A stretch of DNA of 62,896 nt. Origin: an uncultured Sulfitobacter sp. Lineage in GTDB: Bacteria > Pseudomonadota > Alphaproteobacteria > Rhodobacterales > Rhodobacteraceae. The stretch spans positions 1-62,896 of the forward strand of contig CALKXT010000027.1 of the NCBI GenBank assembly GCA_938003685.1, read 5' to 3'. Shown here one piece after another: positions 1 to 9,349 of the stretch. The position numbers and the translations under genes were made by a program. Numbering within the stretch: position 1 is the stretch's first letter; each line of letters opens with the position of its first letter. The notes beneath the pieces are model-generated. The model did no database searches. It saw nothing but the letters and a program-made list of their open reading frames with translations, and was not told the DNA's origin.

Positions 1-437
1 GCGCCATATGTGGTGGTTGCTTTCCATTCGCTAAGGTCCGCATCGAAAGTCACGAACTTGCCAGACAAGTTTGCGTCTTTCGCCATCTTGCGCGCGCGCT
101 CGTTTTGAATGGGGGACAGTTCGAGCAGGTGAAATTCATAATCGGTGATGCCCAGATCTTCGAGCTTTTGTGCGACCTGTACTTCAACCATACCGTCGCC
201 ACTGCCGATTGACATGGCGCGGGTGTTGCCCGATCTTTCGAACCCTGTTTTGAAGGCTTGCGCATAGAGATCGATGTGGTTTTTCGTCTTTGTCGCTTCG
301 CGGAAACGGGCACCGTGATGTGCCGCTTTCCAGTAGGTGTTGATGTCACTGAGCGAAGCATGCATGTTTTCAACAGTCGCATATTGCGCAATCTGCGCGT
401 CAATGCGGCTTTGCATATCGGGTTCTTCAGAGGACAT
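1..437 (-). CDS. Class I SAM-dependent methyltransferase, C-terminus cut by window edge
   Basis: The first 145 residues of a protein running off the left edge. Residues 75-82 (MSIGSGDG) form a glycine-rich SAM-binding motif I. E106 in LLELSP fits the acidic residue at the end of strand 2 that binds the ribose, and FDAD (131-134) fits the adenine-side motif. The first ~70 residues are helical and probably form a cap. The ATG at 437 follows an AAGGTGATT ribosome-binding sequence. The substrate cannot be told from the visible part. Homologous folds methylate small molecules, lipids or sugars. No partner gene lies upstream within 140 bases. Confidence 0.75.
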   Translation of the reverse strand, partial: MSSEEPDMQSRIDAQIAQYATVENMHASLSDINTYWKAAHHGARFREATKTKNHIDLYAQAFKTGFERSGNTRAMSIGSGDGMVEVQVAQKLEDLGITDYEFHLLELSPIQNERARKMAKDANLSGKFVTFDADLSEWKATTTYG

Positions 438-580
438 ATTCAATCACCTTGTAACATTTTGTTTCGCAATTCGCGCATGTGGCTTTTCTATGCTGCACGC
501 CTTAATTTCACGTAGCGTAAACCCACGCGCAAAAGCAACCCGTCATGAGATGCCGTATATCGCGATATGAGGGGCTTAGG

Positions 581-1357
581 TTACTCTGCCGCTTTTGGTG
601 GCAATTCAATGATGGTGTTATCAATCGCAGTTGGGGTGGTGCGCACGACGCTTTCCAGTCCCAATTCGGGCATGATTTCGCGCATTTCAGCGCGCAGGCG
701 GTCCAATTGCGCCGCCGCAACGCTTTCTTCCAACTCAACTTCATGCAGCCAATGTTTGAGGTCGGTTGAGATACCTTTCGCCTGATCCAACCGTTCGTTG
801 AACAATTCGACTTCTTGTTGACGTTGTTGCAGGAAATCGCGGGCCCGTTTGATTTTATCGTCGGAATAGACGGTCGCCAGTTCCCGTGAGATATGGCTCA
901 TCTGAGCTGCAACTTCGAGCAAGGATGGCTCAAGCGTGCTGAGATCGGGATGATCGCGCAAATAGGCCAGACGTTCGCGTACTGCGTCAAATTCTGAACT
1001 AAGCTTAAAGGTCGCTGCCCGGTCCGCGGCATGTACGGCGGCATAAGCCTGTGCCACATCATTCATCCCAATCGAAAACCGGCGGTGTGAATTTTCAAGC
1101 TGCATGATGCGACTGTTCGAAGGCAGAAAGAAACATATCGATACCGCCAGAACCGTCAGGCCGATTTGGACATACATGCCTGCGTTTTCGACTGGCGCGC
1201 CTTGGTATTGCAACGACAGACTGATCCATGACCATTGGCCCAAGGCGGCCATGATGGTAGCCCCCAAAAGGACAACAGCGCCCAGAACAAACACAAGCAA
1301 CGCCAGACGTTGCATTAAAAATTGGATCAAATATCCAACGGCACGCAGCTGTTTCAC
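581..1357 (-). CDS. Membrane-anchored coiled-coil protein of unknown function
   Basis: 258 residues. Two hydrophobic segments (about 17-39 and 61-79) suggest an inner-membrane anchor. They are followed by a long charged helical region rich in E/R/Q/L, with a likely coiled coil at about 170-228. Related roseobacter proteins are, from memory, often labelled 'DNA repair protein', but I see no nuclease, ATPase or helicase motif here, so that label is not supported. The start is GTG (1357) behind a GGGGGGAA sequence. It stands alone, with about 140 bases on either side. The real role is unknown. Confidence 0.7.
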   Translation of the reverse strand: MKQLRAVGYLIQFLMQRLALLVFVLGAVVLLGATIMAALGQWSWISLSLQYQGAPVENAGMYVQIGLTVLAVSICFFLPSNSRIMQLENSHRRFSIGMNDVAQAYAAVHAADRAATFKLSSEFDAVRERLAYLRDHPDLSTLEPSLLEVAAQMSHISRELATVYSDDKIKRARDFLQQRQQEVELFNERLDQAKGISTDLKHWLHEVELEESVAAAQLDRLRAEMREIMPELGLESVVRTTPTAIDNTIIELPPKAAE

Positions 1358-1504
1358 AGCGAAATTCCCCCCACGGAAAGATCTGTATCGGCAAGTTTAT
1401 GCCGAAAGTCTGAGATTGCTACGTAAAAAACGGTTTTGGGCCCGCGAAATAGGAAATTAGCGGAAAAAGTCATGGATTTGGCGCTGATTGTTTCCCGAAT
1501 CGGA

Positions 1505-1951
1505 TCAATGAGAGATGATTTTAGCAGATTGTTCAGTGCGCCAACTGATGAAAAGTGATGTCAGAATGCAGGCTGTGAACAGATAGAGACCCCAAGCGAC
1601 CTCAATGCGACCCACGCCGATGCCTTTGGTCAGCGTGATATAGAGCGCGATCAAGAAGATGTCGGCCATCGCCAGCTTGCCTAACACGTGAAGCGTGGGC
1701 AAAGTGCTGCGGCTGAGCAGGTGAAAATGCACCAACGCCAGCCCTATGGTTTTTAGGTAGGGCGCAAAAAGTGCAAAAAGCGTGACCACCAATGCGAGGA
1801 ATATGTCAGAGGCCCAAAGCGATTGCAGACCTGTCAGCACTGATATCTCGCTGAGGGAAAACAGCGGCAGTAGCCCCGCTCGCATCAGTGGTGCGAACCA
1901 TGCAATAGGGTAGGCCACCAACAGCGCGAGGTTCAGGTATTTAATGGTCAC
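1505..1951 (-). CDS. Paraquat-inducible protein A-like membrane protein
   Basis: 148 residues with four predicted membrane segments (about 5-20, 45-65, 90-110, 120-140). The segment around residues 88-110, GKLAMADIFLIALYITLTKG, resembles the conserved W/M-D-V/I-F motif of the PqiA family. PqiA proteins work with MCE-domain proteins in envelope lipid transport, but no pqiB/MCE gene is nearby. The family's cysteine pairs are absent, so this is a minimal one-domain version. The GTG start overlaps the stop of the upstream membrane gene by four bases (GTGA), making it the last gene of an operon with alr. Confidence 0.6.
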   Translation of the reverse strand: MTIKYLNLALLVAYPIAWFAPLMRAGLLPLFSLSEISVLTGLQSLWASDIFLALVVTLFALFAPYLKTIGLALVHFHLLSRSTLPTLHVLGKLAMADIFLIALYITLTKGIGVGRIEVAWGLYLFTACILTSLFISWRTEQSAKIISH

Positions 1952-2538
1952 TTAGTCGGCTCCGACAGGCAGGGGATTGATTTCTTGATGTCACGTTTCA
2001 GCAGACGTTCCGCCAATGACAATGCCTCGGCACCGCGTTCTTTCCATTGTTCAGAGACTTTTGCAGCCCCCGCATCACACAAGCGATCGCGCAACGTGCG
2101 GCGTTCGGTTTGTGCGGTCATAATGGAAATCGTCCCGAATATTACGGCAAATGCAACAGCGTATGACAGGACAATGAGGCCAGTACGGTCGGGTGGTGTG
2201 TTCTTGCTTTGTGAATTTGGTGTGCCGGGTGTGTCCTCTATCCGCTGTACCGCGACAGATGCGGCAAGGCTGAAAATCAATGTAATCAAAGACGCCAACA
2301 TCACCCATTTGTTAAAGACAACAGACAGGATTATCGGGTTCAACTGACCTGATATGCCCAATACAAACGCCAGCAGCAGATGCAGCGCCGACGCCGCGCT
2401 GAGAATATGAAACACCCGCGCAGCCCCTTTGGCATGATGCGCAAGATAGGTGGACGAAAACACCAATGCCAGAAGGTGAATAAGAAGCTCAACAAAAGCG
2501 GCCGCAATCGCGACAAAGACCTCACCAAGGGCGCTCAC
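1948..2538 (-). CDS. Hypothetical four-helix membrane protein in the alr operon
   Basis: 196 residues. Hydrophobic stretches near 5-30, 40-62, 75-98 and 118-140 suggest four membrane helices. A polar Pro/Asn/Ser/Thr-rich loop at about 103-117 and a charged C-terminal tail follow. I do not recognise a family. The GTG start overlaps the alr stop (GTGA), and its own stop overlaps the start of the PqiA-like gene the same way. The three genes are therefore probably translated in a coupled fashion. A role in the envelope is suggested only by the membrane topology and the racemase context. Confidence 0.65.
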   Translation of the reverse strand: MSALGEVFVAIAAAFVELLIHLLALVFSSTYLAHHAKGAARVFHILSAASALHLLLAFVLGISGQLNPIILSVVFNKWVMLASLITLIFSLAASVAVQRIEDTPGTPNSQSKNTPPDRTGLIVLSYAVAFAVIFGTISIMTAQTERRTLRDRLCDAGAAKVSEQWKERGAEALSLAERLLKRDIKKSIPCLSEPTK

Positions 2539-3569
2539 GTCAGGTAGACCCGATCATAGCGTGCGCCAAGGGATGTTAGAATTTCATAGCCAATGGTGCC
2601 TGCAAAATCTGCCACGGTGTCAACGGATTGGTGTGTGCCAATCAGTTGCAGGTGTTCGGGGGTGTCATGCAATGCGCTGATATCTACGGTGATCAAATCC
2701 ATGGAAACACGGCCAATGATGGGCACGCTGACCCCATTGTGCGACAGCATGGCGTTGGGGCCCATCGCGCGGATCAACCCATCGGCATAGCCAGCGGCAA
2801 TTGTCGCGACTCGCGTGTCCCATTCTGCGGTATAGGCATTGCCATAGCCGACAGTTTCGCCCGAGATCACATCACGCACTTGAATAACCGGGATATCCAA
2901 GCTGACCACGGGGGTCGCATCCATAAAAGGCAGACCACCATAAAGGCCGACACCGGGGCGCGTAAGGTCAAAGTGATAATCAGACCCAAGCAAGACACCG
3001 CCTGTCGCGGCCAAAGATCGCGGTACATCAATGCCTGCTGTCATTTCTGCAAAGTTGGCCAGTTGTGCGGCGTTCATGGGGTGATCTGGTTCATCGGCAC
3101 AGGCCAGATGTGACATGATAAGTGTGGGTTGCTGTGCAAGGGCGATGTCGCGCAAGGCCGACCACTCCGCAGGCTCCATCCCTAGACGGTTCATCCCACT
3201 GTCGAGTTGCAGGCCAAAAGGATGACCGGGCAGGGCTTCGACATGCATCAAGAGTTGATCCACCGAATTGATCATCGGTGTCAGATTGGCACTGCGGATA
3301 AGATCGGCGTCGCCCGCCATATGGCCGGAAAACACGCTGATTGCGGGGCCGGGGCCAAGCGCGCGGCGCAGGGCAACGCCTTCTTCGGCCATGGCGACAA
3401 AGAACTGGCGTGCGCCCGCTTTGGCCAAGGCAGGACCAGCTTTGGCAACACCCAGCCCATATGCGTCGGCTTTTACCACCGCAGCCGTTTCAACGTCGCT
3501 GAGTTTATCCAAGGCGTGCCAGTTGGTGGCGAGGGCGGTCAGATCAATGGTCAATGTGGCTGTTGTCAT
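2535..3569 (-). CDS. alr: Alanine racemase
   Basis: Converts L-alanine to D-alanine for peptidoglycan, using PLP in the cytoplasm. At 344 residues it has the usual length. K33 in [12 protein letters not shown] is the lysine that binds PLP. The region [11 protein letters not shown] carries the second catalytic tyrosine expected in this family, and [10 protein letters not shown] is the conserved C-terminal barrel motif. An in-frame ATG-less extension reaches 3665, but the ATG at 3569 fits the family start ([17 protein letters not shown]). It is the first gene of a three-gene unit with two membrane proteins, and is divergent from the hydroxylase gene at 3687. Confidence 0.95.
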   Translation of the reverse strand: MTTATLTIDLTALATNWHALDKLSDVETAAVVKADAYGLGVAKAGPALAKAGARQFFVAMAEEGVALRRALGPGPAISVFSGHMAGDADLIRSANLTPMINSVDQLLMHVEALPGHPFGLQLDSGMNRLGMEPAEWSALRDIALAQQPTLIMSHLACADEPDHPMNAAQLANFAEMTAGIDVPRSLAATGGVLLGSDYHFDLTRPGVGLYGGLPFMDATPVVSLDIPVIQVRDVISGETVGYGNAYTAEWDTRVATIAAGYADGLIRAMGPNAMLSHNGVSVPIIGRVSMDLITVDISALHDTPEHLQLIGTHQSVDTVADFAGTIGYEILTSLGARYDRVYLT

Positions 3570-3686
3570 GACAGTGGTTTTGACAGGATGCGCGGCGAGG
3601 TCAAGACGCCAGCGACACCATTGCTGGCTTTCACCAAACGTGACGTTATGCGCGACACATGGCACCGATGTCCGTTAAGGAAGGGT

Positions 3687-4412
3687 ATGACACGGTTAAA
3701 GATCATGTTTTCGCACGCAGGTGTCGCGTTGATGGGCGGGGTATGTGTGCTGGCGTTTATCGCGATGGCACTGGCTGCACCCCTATGGGCTTGGGCGTTG
3801 GTTCCATTTGGCATTGGGGCGCAGATGTTGAACGAATACAATCTGCATCGCTATATCTTTCACCTGCCTCCACCGCGCCAGCAATGGATGTTTAACCTGC
3901 TATATCGCGCACATTATGGGCATCATGATTTCCCGACCAATCATGGGCTTTTCTTTGTGCCGATGTGGGTCGCATTGCCGATGTTGGTGGGGAATTTTTG
4001 TATCGTCTGGGGGCTGATGGCGTTACTTGGGCTGGGCGCTGCCTTTTGGATTGCCGTGGCGATCGTACCTGCGGGTGGTGTACTGACCTTTATGGGATAT
4101 GAATGGTTCCATATGACAGCGCATCTGGCCGTGCCCAAAAACCGGATCGAGCGCCACGTGAGCACGCTTCACAATCAGCACCATTTCCGTGATTTCAGCA
4201 AATGGTTCCATGTCAGTCCGGGTGGTCAGGTGATTGACCGGATGATGGGAACCGATATTGATCGTGAAGCGTTGAAATCACAGCAACGGATGGAATTTAT
4301 CCGCACTTTGGGAATGGCACCGGATGATGCGCGATTGGTCGCGGCGCGGGCAAAGTTTGCAGAAAAATACGGATTAACAAAGGCCGAGGTTGCGCGGGCC
4401 GCTATGGGCTAG
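3687..4412 (+). CDS. Fatty acid hydroxylase / sterol desaturase superfamily membrane protein
   Basis: 241 residues with several membrane helices and the di-iron histidine clusters of this superfamily: HRYIFH (54-59), HYGHH (76-80), H142/H146 and HNQHH (162-166). The enzymes insert oxygen or a double bond into lipids, sterols or carotenoids at the membrane, so the substrate here is open. ATG 3687 is preceded by TAAGGAAGGG at good spacing. In-frame upstream codons exist but would overlap the alr start on the other strand. The 3' end overlaps the next minus-strand gene by four bases (convergent). Confidence 0.85.
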   Translation: MTRLKIMFSHAGVALMGGVCVLAFIAMALAAPLWAWALVPFGIGAQMLNEYNLHRYIFHLPPPRQQWMFNLLYRAHYGHHDFPTNHGLFFVPMWVALPMLVGNFCIVWGLMALLGLGAAFWIAVAIVPAGGVLTFMGYEWFHMTAHLAVPKNRIERHVSTLHNQHHFRDFSKWFHVSPGGQVIDRMMGTDIDREALKSQQRMEFIRTLGMAPDDARLVAARAKFAEKYGLTKAEVARAAMG

Positions 4413-4852
4413 CAGACAGGATCAGCCGTACAGTGCGCGCGTTGAATGGTGATCAAGCCTTTGATCCGATCTGTATCGCCGTGCCAATCAGTATTGTCAC
4501 AGATGAACGCCGTATGTTGATCCAGATGACCCGCCATCACAGGCACCCAGTCATCACTTATTTCAGCGACCTGTTCAGCCGTGTACAGCAGATATTCCAC
4601 GTAAAACCGATAGGCTGTCAGCCGCTCTGGTTGTTCCTTGAGCGCGCAGTAGTCAGGTTCTGCAAACTGCGGTTTCTGGACGGACAGCGCCACAAATTCG
4701 CGGTAGATATCGCGCGCGGATTGTTCGGCCTGTAAATTGGCGGTTGCGCGAATTTGCCATGGGATCGCAATCAATGCAGCAAGGGCCACGCAGGCGGTGA
4801 TTAATGCCGCCAAAGCCTCAAGTGGGGCGGCATGTCGGGCCAGCCACTTCAT
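4409..4852 (-). CDS. Hypothetical protein with one N-terminal membrane helix
   Basis: 147 residues. A hydrophobic segment at about 10-32 follows a short basic N-terminus, with the rest being soluble, acidic and cysteine-containing. I recognise no family. The ATG at 4852 overlaps the stop of the deiminase gene (ATGA), so it is coupled to that gene. An alternative start eight codons upstream has no better ribosome-binding sequence. It could be a small membrane partner of the deiminase, but nothing in the sequence shows this. Confidence 0.6.
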   Translation of the reverse strand: MKWLARHAAPLEALAALITACVALAALIAIPWQIRATANLQAEQSARDIYREFVALSVQKPQFAEPDYCALKEQPERLTAYRFYVEYLLYTAEQVAEISDDWVPVMAGHLDQHTAFICDNTDWHGDTDRIKGLITIQRAHCTADPVC

Positions 4853-5907
4853 GCTGGAATCTGTTGGGTTGCACAATGGATGCCGCCGCCGACCTCACCC
4901 AATGCATCAACATTGAGGGTCACTACCTCGCGGCCCGGATAATGACGGTGCAGGGCATCTATGGCAATTTGATCTGTGGTTCTGTCACCAAACTGTGGGG
5001 CGATGATGGCACCATTACAGACGTAATAATTGGCATAGGAGGCAACAAAATCGATGCTGTTGATGCGGCGTTTATTTGGTTCTGGGATCACCTCAATGTC
5101 CAAACCCGCTGCCTCAAGCGCGTCATGTGTATCAAGGGCGGCCATGTGAAACGGGTCTTGATCGTCTGGCGTATCAGGCAAGTTGATCAACACGCGCCCG
5201 GGTCCTGTGAACCGCGCCAGACTGTCGATGTGATAATCGGTAATGTCTTCACCTTGAACACCCGGTGACCAGATCATCCGATCCGCGCCGTAGGCCTGTA
5301 GCAATTTGCGCTCAACCTGATTGCGGGTCATGCCGGGATTGCGCTCAGCCTCTATCCATGAACTTTCATGGGCTATCAGCAATCCATGACCGTCATGCTC
5401 AACGCCGCCAGCCTCACCGTACAGGCCAGAGGGGATTATTTGCAGGCCTAGCCGTTCAGCAACACGCATCGCCACCTTTGCATCATGAGAGTGTACCTGT
5501 TTTTTGCCCCAACCATCGAACTGAATGTGGCTGATCACCAGTTCATCATCCTGCCACGCAAACAAAGGCCCGGCATCACGCGCCCACAGGTCTTCGGTGG
5601 GGATGTCCCATAGCTCAACCTTGGCACTCAGCAGCTTGCGGGCTTTGGCATGGTCCGATTTTGCCGCCAGCATAATCACCGGCTCAAATTCAGCTATGGC
5701 GTTGGCAATATTGGCAATTGTGTCTTGAAGAATGTCCAAAAACACCATGTCTGGATGCACTTGACGGTTTACCGGCCACATCAGGAAGGTGCCGGCATGG
5801 CGGTGTTCTTCGGCTGGGACGTGCAGATTAGCTTCGTCCGCCATAAGTGGACCTTTCGCGAAGAACCCAAATGCGGCTGCATTTGCCAATACGCTGCGCC
5901 GACGCAT
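4849..5907 (-). CDS. Agmatine deiminase / peptidyl-arginine deiminase family protein, exported
   Basis: 352 residues of the guanidino-group hydrolase fold. Family enzymes convert agmatine to N-carbamoylputrescine or deiminate arginine. Visible motifs are DLWARDAGP (106-114), the YGEAGG loop (163-168), DYHIDS (224-229) with the catalytic His, and GGGIHC with the nucleophile C345 near the C-terminus. The N-terminus MRRRSVLANAAAFGFF looks like a Tat-type or other export signal, so it may act in the periplasm, which is unusual for polyamine metabolism. The ATG at 5907 shares a base with the dnaB stop (TAATG). An upstream in-frame extension inside dnaB is rejected. Confidence 0.85.
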   Translation of the reverse strand: MRRRSVLANAAAFGFFAKGPLMADEANLHVPAEEHRHAGTFLMWPVNRQVHPDMVFLDILQDTIANIANAIAEFEPVIMLAAKSDHAKARKLLSAKVELWDIPTEDLWARDAGPLFAWQDDELVISHIQFDGWGKKQVHSHDAKVAMRVAERLGLQIIPSGLYGEAGGVEHDGHGLLIAHESSWIEAERNPGMTRNQVERKLLQAYGADRMIWSPGVQGEDITDYHIDSLARFTGPGRVLINLPDTPDDQDPFHMAALDTHDALEAAGLDIEVIPEPNKRRINSIDFVASYANYYVCNGAIIAPQFGDRTTDQIAIDALHRHYPGREVVTLNVDALGEVGGGIHCATQQIPA

Positions 5908-7403
5908 TAATATTCCTCTTCGCGTGGATCCTGCTGCCAAACTTTGGCAAGGTTGCCAAAGCGGGTGAATTGACCTTCAAAGCTAAGATCAACAGTGCCA
6001 ATCGGGCCGTGACGCTGTTTGCCGATCACCACTTCGGCGCGGCCATGCAAGCGCTCCATCTCTTCTTGCCAGCGGGCCATTGCCTCTAGATCGTGATCAC
6101 CGGGTTTTTCGCGTTCTTTGTAATATTCTTCGCGAAACACGAACATCACGACGTCCGCATCTTGTTCAATCGACCCAGATTCACGCAAATCGCTAAGCTG
6201 TGGACGTTTATCTTCGCGGTTCTCAACCTGACGCGACAGCTGGGACAGGGCAATCACTGGAATATCAAGTTCTTTTGCAATCGCTTTGAGGCCCATGGTG
6301 ATCTCGGAAATTTCGTTCACGCGATTTTCGCCTTTGCCAGTACCACGCACCAGTTGCAGATAGTCAATGATCAAGACATCCAACCCATGGGTTCGTTTCA
6401 GGCGACGTGCACGCGCCGCCAATTGGCTAATCGGCAGAGCGGGTGTGTCGTCGATAAACAACGGGCACGCTTCGAGCGCCTTGGCGGCGTCCACAAAGCG
6501 GCGGAATTCAGTTTCGGTCATGTCACCAGAACGAATTTGCTGGCTGGGGATTTCCGCAGCTTCTGACAGGATACGCGCAGCCAATTGTTCGGCGCTCATT
6601 TCCAAGCTGTAAAATCCGACGACGCCACCATCAATTGCGCCTTCGGTGCCGTCATGTTTTATCCCGCGTTTATACGCTTTGGCGACGTTATACGCGATGT
6701 TGGTGGCCAGCGATGTCTTGCCCATTGAAGGGCGCCCGGCGAGGATCAAAAGGTCAGAACGGTGTAAGCCGCCCAGCTTTTTGTCCATATCGATCAGGCC
6801 CGTGGACACACCAGACAACCCGCCATCACGTTGATAGGCCGTATTGGCAACATTAACAGCGTCGGTTACCGCCTTGAGAAAGCTTTGAAATCCGCTTTCC
6901 GACTGGCCTTGTTCGGCCAGTTTGTAGAGCTCTTGTTCTGCTTCAACGATCTGCTCGCGCGGTTCTGAGGCAACATCAACCTGCGCGGCTTTGGCTGAAA
7001 TATCGCGGCCCAGTTGGATTAGATCACGGCGCACAGCCAGATCATAAATCATTTGCGCATAGTCACGCACGGCAAAGGCGCTGATCGCGGCCCCCGCCAA
7101 ACGGGCCAGATAAGCGGGGCCGCCCAATTCCTTTAAACCTTCGTCGTCTTCCATAAACGCCTTAAGCGTTACAGGTGAGGCGAGGTTGTTTTTCGCGATA
7201 CGTGCCGCGGCAATCTCGTAGATGCGGGCATGTACTGGGTCGTAAAAATGCTTTTGACCGATGATCGACGCGACGCGGTCATAGATGTCATTATTTGTCA
7301 GGATCGCGCCCAACAATTGCTGTTCAGCTTCAATAGAGTGCGGCATGGTTTCAGGGGCCTGCACGGCGATTTGGTTCGCATTTAGCGATGTAATCTCGTT
7401 CAT
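5907..7403 (-). CDS. dnaB: Replicative DNA helicase DnaB
   Basis: 498 residues, full length. Opens the fork as a hexamer in chromosome replication. The N-terminal helical domain covers about 20-125 (starting PHSIEAEQQLLGAIL), and the RecA-like motor follows. Walker A is GRPSMGKTS (223-231), Walker B is LDVLIIDYLQL near 345, and SLEMSAEQLAAR is the conserved motif H1a region. ATG 7403 is clear. It is coupled by TAATG to the deiminase. In relatives alr commonly follows dnaB, and here three genes lie between them. Confidence 0.97.
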   Translation of the reverse strand: MNEITSLNANQIAVQAPETMPHSIEAEQQLLGAILTNNDIYDRVASIIGQKHFYDPVHARIYEIAAARIAKNNLASPVTLKAFMEDDEGLKELGGPAYLARLAGAAISAFAVRDYAQMIYDLAVRRDLIQLGRDISAKAAQVDVASEPREQIVEAEQELYKLAEQGQSESGFQSFLKAVTDAVNVANTAYQRDGGLSGVSTGLIDMDKKLGGLHRSDLLILAGRPSMGKTSLATNIAYNVAKAYKRGIKHDGTEGAIDGGVVGFYSLEMSAEQLAARILSEAAEIPSQQIRSGDMTETEFRRFVDAAKALEACPLFIDDTPALPISQLAARARRLKRTHGLDVLIIDYLQLVRGTGKGENRVNEISEITMGLKAIAKELDIPVIALSQLSRQVENREDKRPQLSDLRESGSIEQDADVVMFVFREEYYKEREKPGDHDLEAMARWQEEMERLHGRAEVVIGKQRHGPIGTVDLSFEGQFTRFGNLAKVWQQDPREEEY

Positions 7404-7554
7404 GGTCTCACCCTTTTTGCCCCGTCTGTGTCATAACCAGTGGAGCGTTACAGCGCAAATTGTATGTTTCTGTGGATAAACCGTAAAATGCATCAAGCGC
7501 ACCGCATCTTGCCCTATTCAAGGCGCATCGGTCAACATAGAGTGGTTTTCAAGG

Positions 7555-8232
7555 TTATCCCTTGCGGGCATCTTGCCATTCTTTTGGGGCGTTCAAGAAT
7601 TTTTCCACTTCAACGAGTGTGGCCTCATCAAAGGATCCTTGCGCCTTGGCTTCGGCCAGAACATCCCACCATGTACAGAGGTGATGCAGGGTCACGCCAT
7701 GGTCCCCCAGCGTCTTTTCTGTCTGTGGAAAAATGTCATAATAGAAAATGACTGCAGTATGTGCGCATGTGGCACCGGTTTCGCGGATTGCATCAACAAA
7801 GCTGATTTTTGAACCACCATCGGTTGTCAAATCCTCAACCAACAAAACCCGCTGGCCCGGTGTCATGTCGCCTTCGATGCGGGCATTTCGCCCATAGCCT
7901 TTTGGCTTTTTACGCACATAGGTCATGGGCAGCGCCATGCGTTCAGCGACCAGTGCGGCAAAGGGGATACCTGCGGTTTCGCCACCAGCGATATTATCAA
8001 AGGCTTCAAATCCGGCGTTGCGCATCACTGTAACGGTTAGAAAATCCATCAGTGTTGTGCGGATGCGCGGGTGGCTGATCAGTTTGCGACAATCAATGTA
8101 CGTTGGGCTTGGCAGGCCGGATGCCAAAGTGAACGGTTCAGCCGCGTTGAAGTGCACGGCCTTGATTTCCAACAGCATCCGGGCGGTGAGGCGGGCCATT
8201 TCTTGTGGCGAGGGATAGCTGGTGGGGATCAT
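7555..8232 (-). CDS. pyrE: Orotate phosphoribosyltransferase
   Basis: 225 residues. Joins orotate to PRPP to give OMP in pyrimidine synthesis. The PRPP-binding signature [13 protein letters not shown] lies at about residues 129-141, and [16 protein letters not shown] is the flexible catalytic loop with its lysines. The start is ATG 8232. It follows pyrC on the same strand after 53 bases, so the two pyrimidine genes probably form one transcript. It ends 150 bases before dnaB. Confidence 0.95.
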   Translation of the reverse strand: MIPTSYPSPQEMARLTARMLLEIKAVHFNAAEPFTLASGLPSPTYIDCRKLISHPRIRTTLMDFLTVTVMRNAGFEAFDNIAGGETAGIPFAALVAERMALPMTYVRKKPKGYGRNARIEGDMTPGQRVLLVEDLTTDGGSKISFVDAIRETGATCAHTAVIFYYDIFPQTEKTLGDHGVTLHHLCTWWDVLAEAKAQGSFDEATLVEVEKFLNAPKEWQDARKG

Positions 8233-8285
8233 GGTTTGCGTCCTTTGGTGGCGATGTTTTCGTGTATTTAGAAGAACAATGAAAC

Positions 8286-9317
8286 TTAGGCGGTCCAGTT
8301 TAGCGGTATTATGGGATCAAATACCGTAACAGGGCCGTCAGGGGTGTCGATGTGGCTTGGGAATTCGGGTGCTTCACGAACCAGGGTTAGCGTGTCTTCG
8401 TTGGCTGGCAGGCCATAATAACGTGGACCGTTAAGTGAGGCGAAAGCCTCTAGCTGATCCAATGCGCCGTCCTGTTCAAAAACTTCGGCCAAGATTGACA
8501 TCGTGTTGGGTGCGGTAAAGCACCCGGCACAGCCACAAGGCAGGAGTTTATTCGCATCGGTATGTGGTGCGGAATCGGTGCCAAGGAAGAAGCGCGCATC
8601 GCCGGATGTGGCCGCTGCGCGCAGGGCAAGGCGATGTTCTTCGCGTTTGGCGACGGGCAGGCAATAATAGTGGGGTTTGATGCCACCAACCAAAATATGG
8701 TTGCGGTTGATCACCAGATGATGCGTGGTGATGGTCGCGGCAAGGTTTGTATCAGCACTGCGTACATAATCAACGGCATTGGCGGTGGTGATATGTTCCA
8801 TGACGACCTTGAGGTCAGGATGTCCGCGCCGGATCGGGTCAAGCACGCGGTCAATGAACACGGCTTCGCGGTCAAATATGTCGACGTCAGCGTCCGTAAC
8901 CTCGCCATGGGTACATAATGGCAGGCCAATTTCGGCCATTTTTTCCAAAACAGGTGCGACTTTGTCAAAGTCTGCAACACCGCTTGCCGAATTGGTTGTT
9001 GCGCCGGCCGGATACAATTTAACCGCATGGACAAGACCCTCAGCATGGGCCGCAGCCACATCTTTGGGGTCCGTGTTTTCGGTCAAGTATAGCGTCATCA
9101 GGGGCGTGAACTCTGCGCCTTTGGGTAGGGCTGCAACGATGCGATCGCGGTACGCGCGCGCGTCATCACCTGTAACCACGGGTGGGACCAGATTGGGCAT
9201 AATGATCGCGCGGGCAAAATGTGCGGTTGTATGTGGCAGCACGGCGCGCAGCATATCGCCATCGCGTAGGTGCAGGTGCCAGTCATCGGGGCGGCGGATT
9301 GTTAGGGTTTGTGTCAT
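8286..9317 (-). CDS. pyrC: Dihydroorotase (class II type)
   Basis: 343 residues. Closes carbamoyl-aspartate to dihydroorotate. The metal-binding motif DWHLHLRDG stands near the N-terminus (11-19). The lysine in [12 protein letters not shown] (about residue 100) would be the carbamylated bridging ligand. Further His ligands occur in CTHGEV and MEHITT, and the catalytic Asp is in [11 protein letters not shown] 9317. Likely co-transcribed with pyrE. The short, E. coli-like form is usual in this group. Confidence 0.95.
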   Translation of the reverse strand: MTQTLTIRRPDDWHLHLRDGDMLRAVLPHTTAHFARAIIMPNLVPPVVTGDDARAYRDRIVAALPKGAEFTPLMTLYLTENTDPKDVAAAHAEGLVHAVKLYPAGATTNSASGVADFDKVAPVLEKMAEIGLPLCTHGEVTDADVDIFDREAVFIDRVLDPIRRGHPDLKVVMEHITTANAVDYVRSADTNLAATITTHHLVINRNHILVGGIKPHYYCLPVAKREEHRLALRAAATSGDARFFLGTDSAPHTDANKLLPCGCAGCFTAPNTMSILAEVFEQDGALDQLEAFASLNGPRYYGLPANEDTLTLVREAPEFPSHIDTPDGPVTVFDPIIPLNWTA

Positions 9318-9349
9318 GCGCGCCGGGTAGCACAGCGGCGCGCGCGCTT

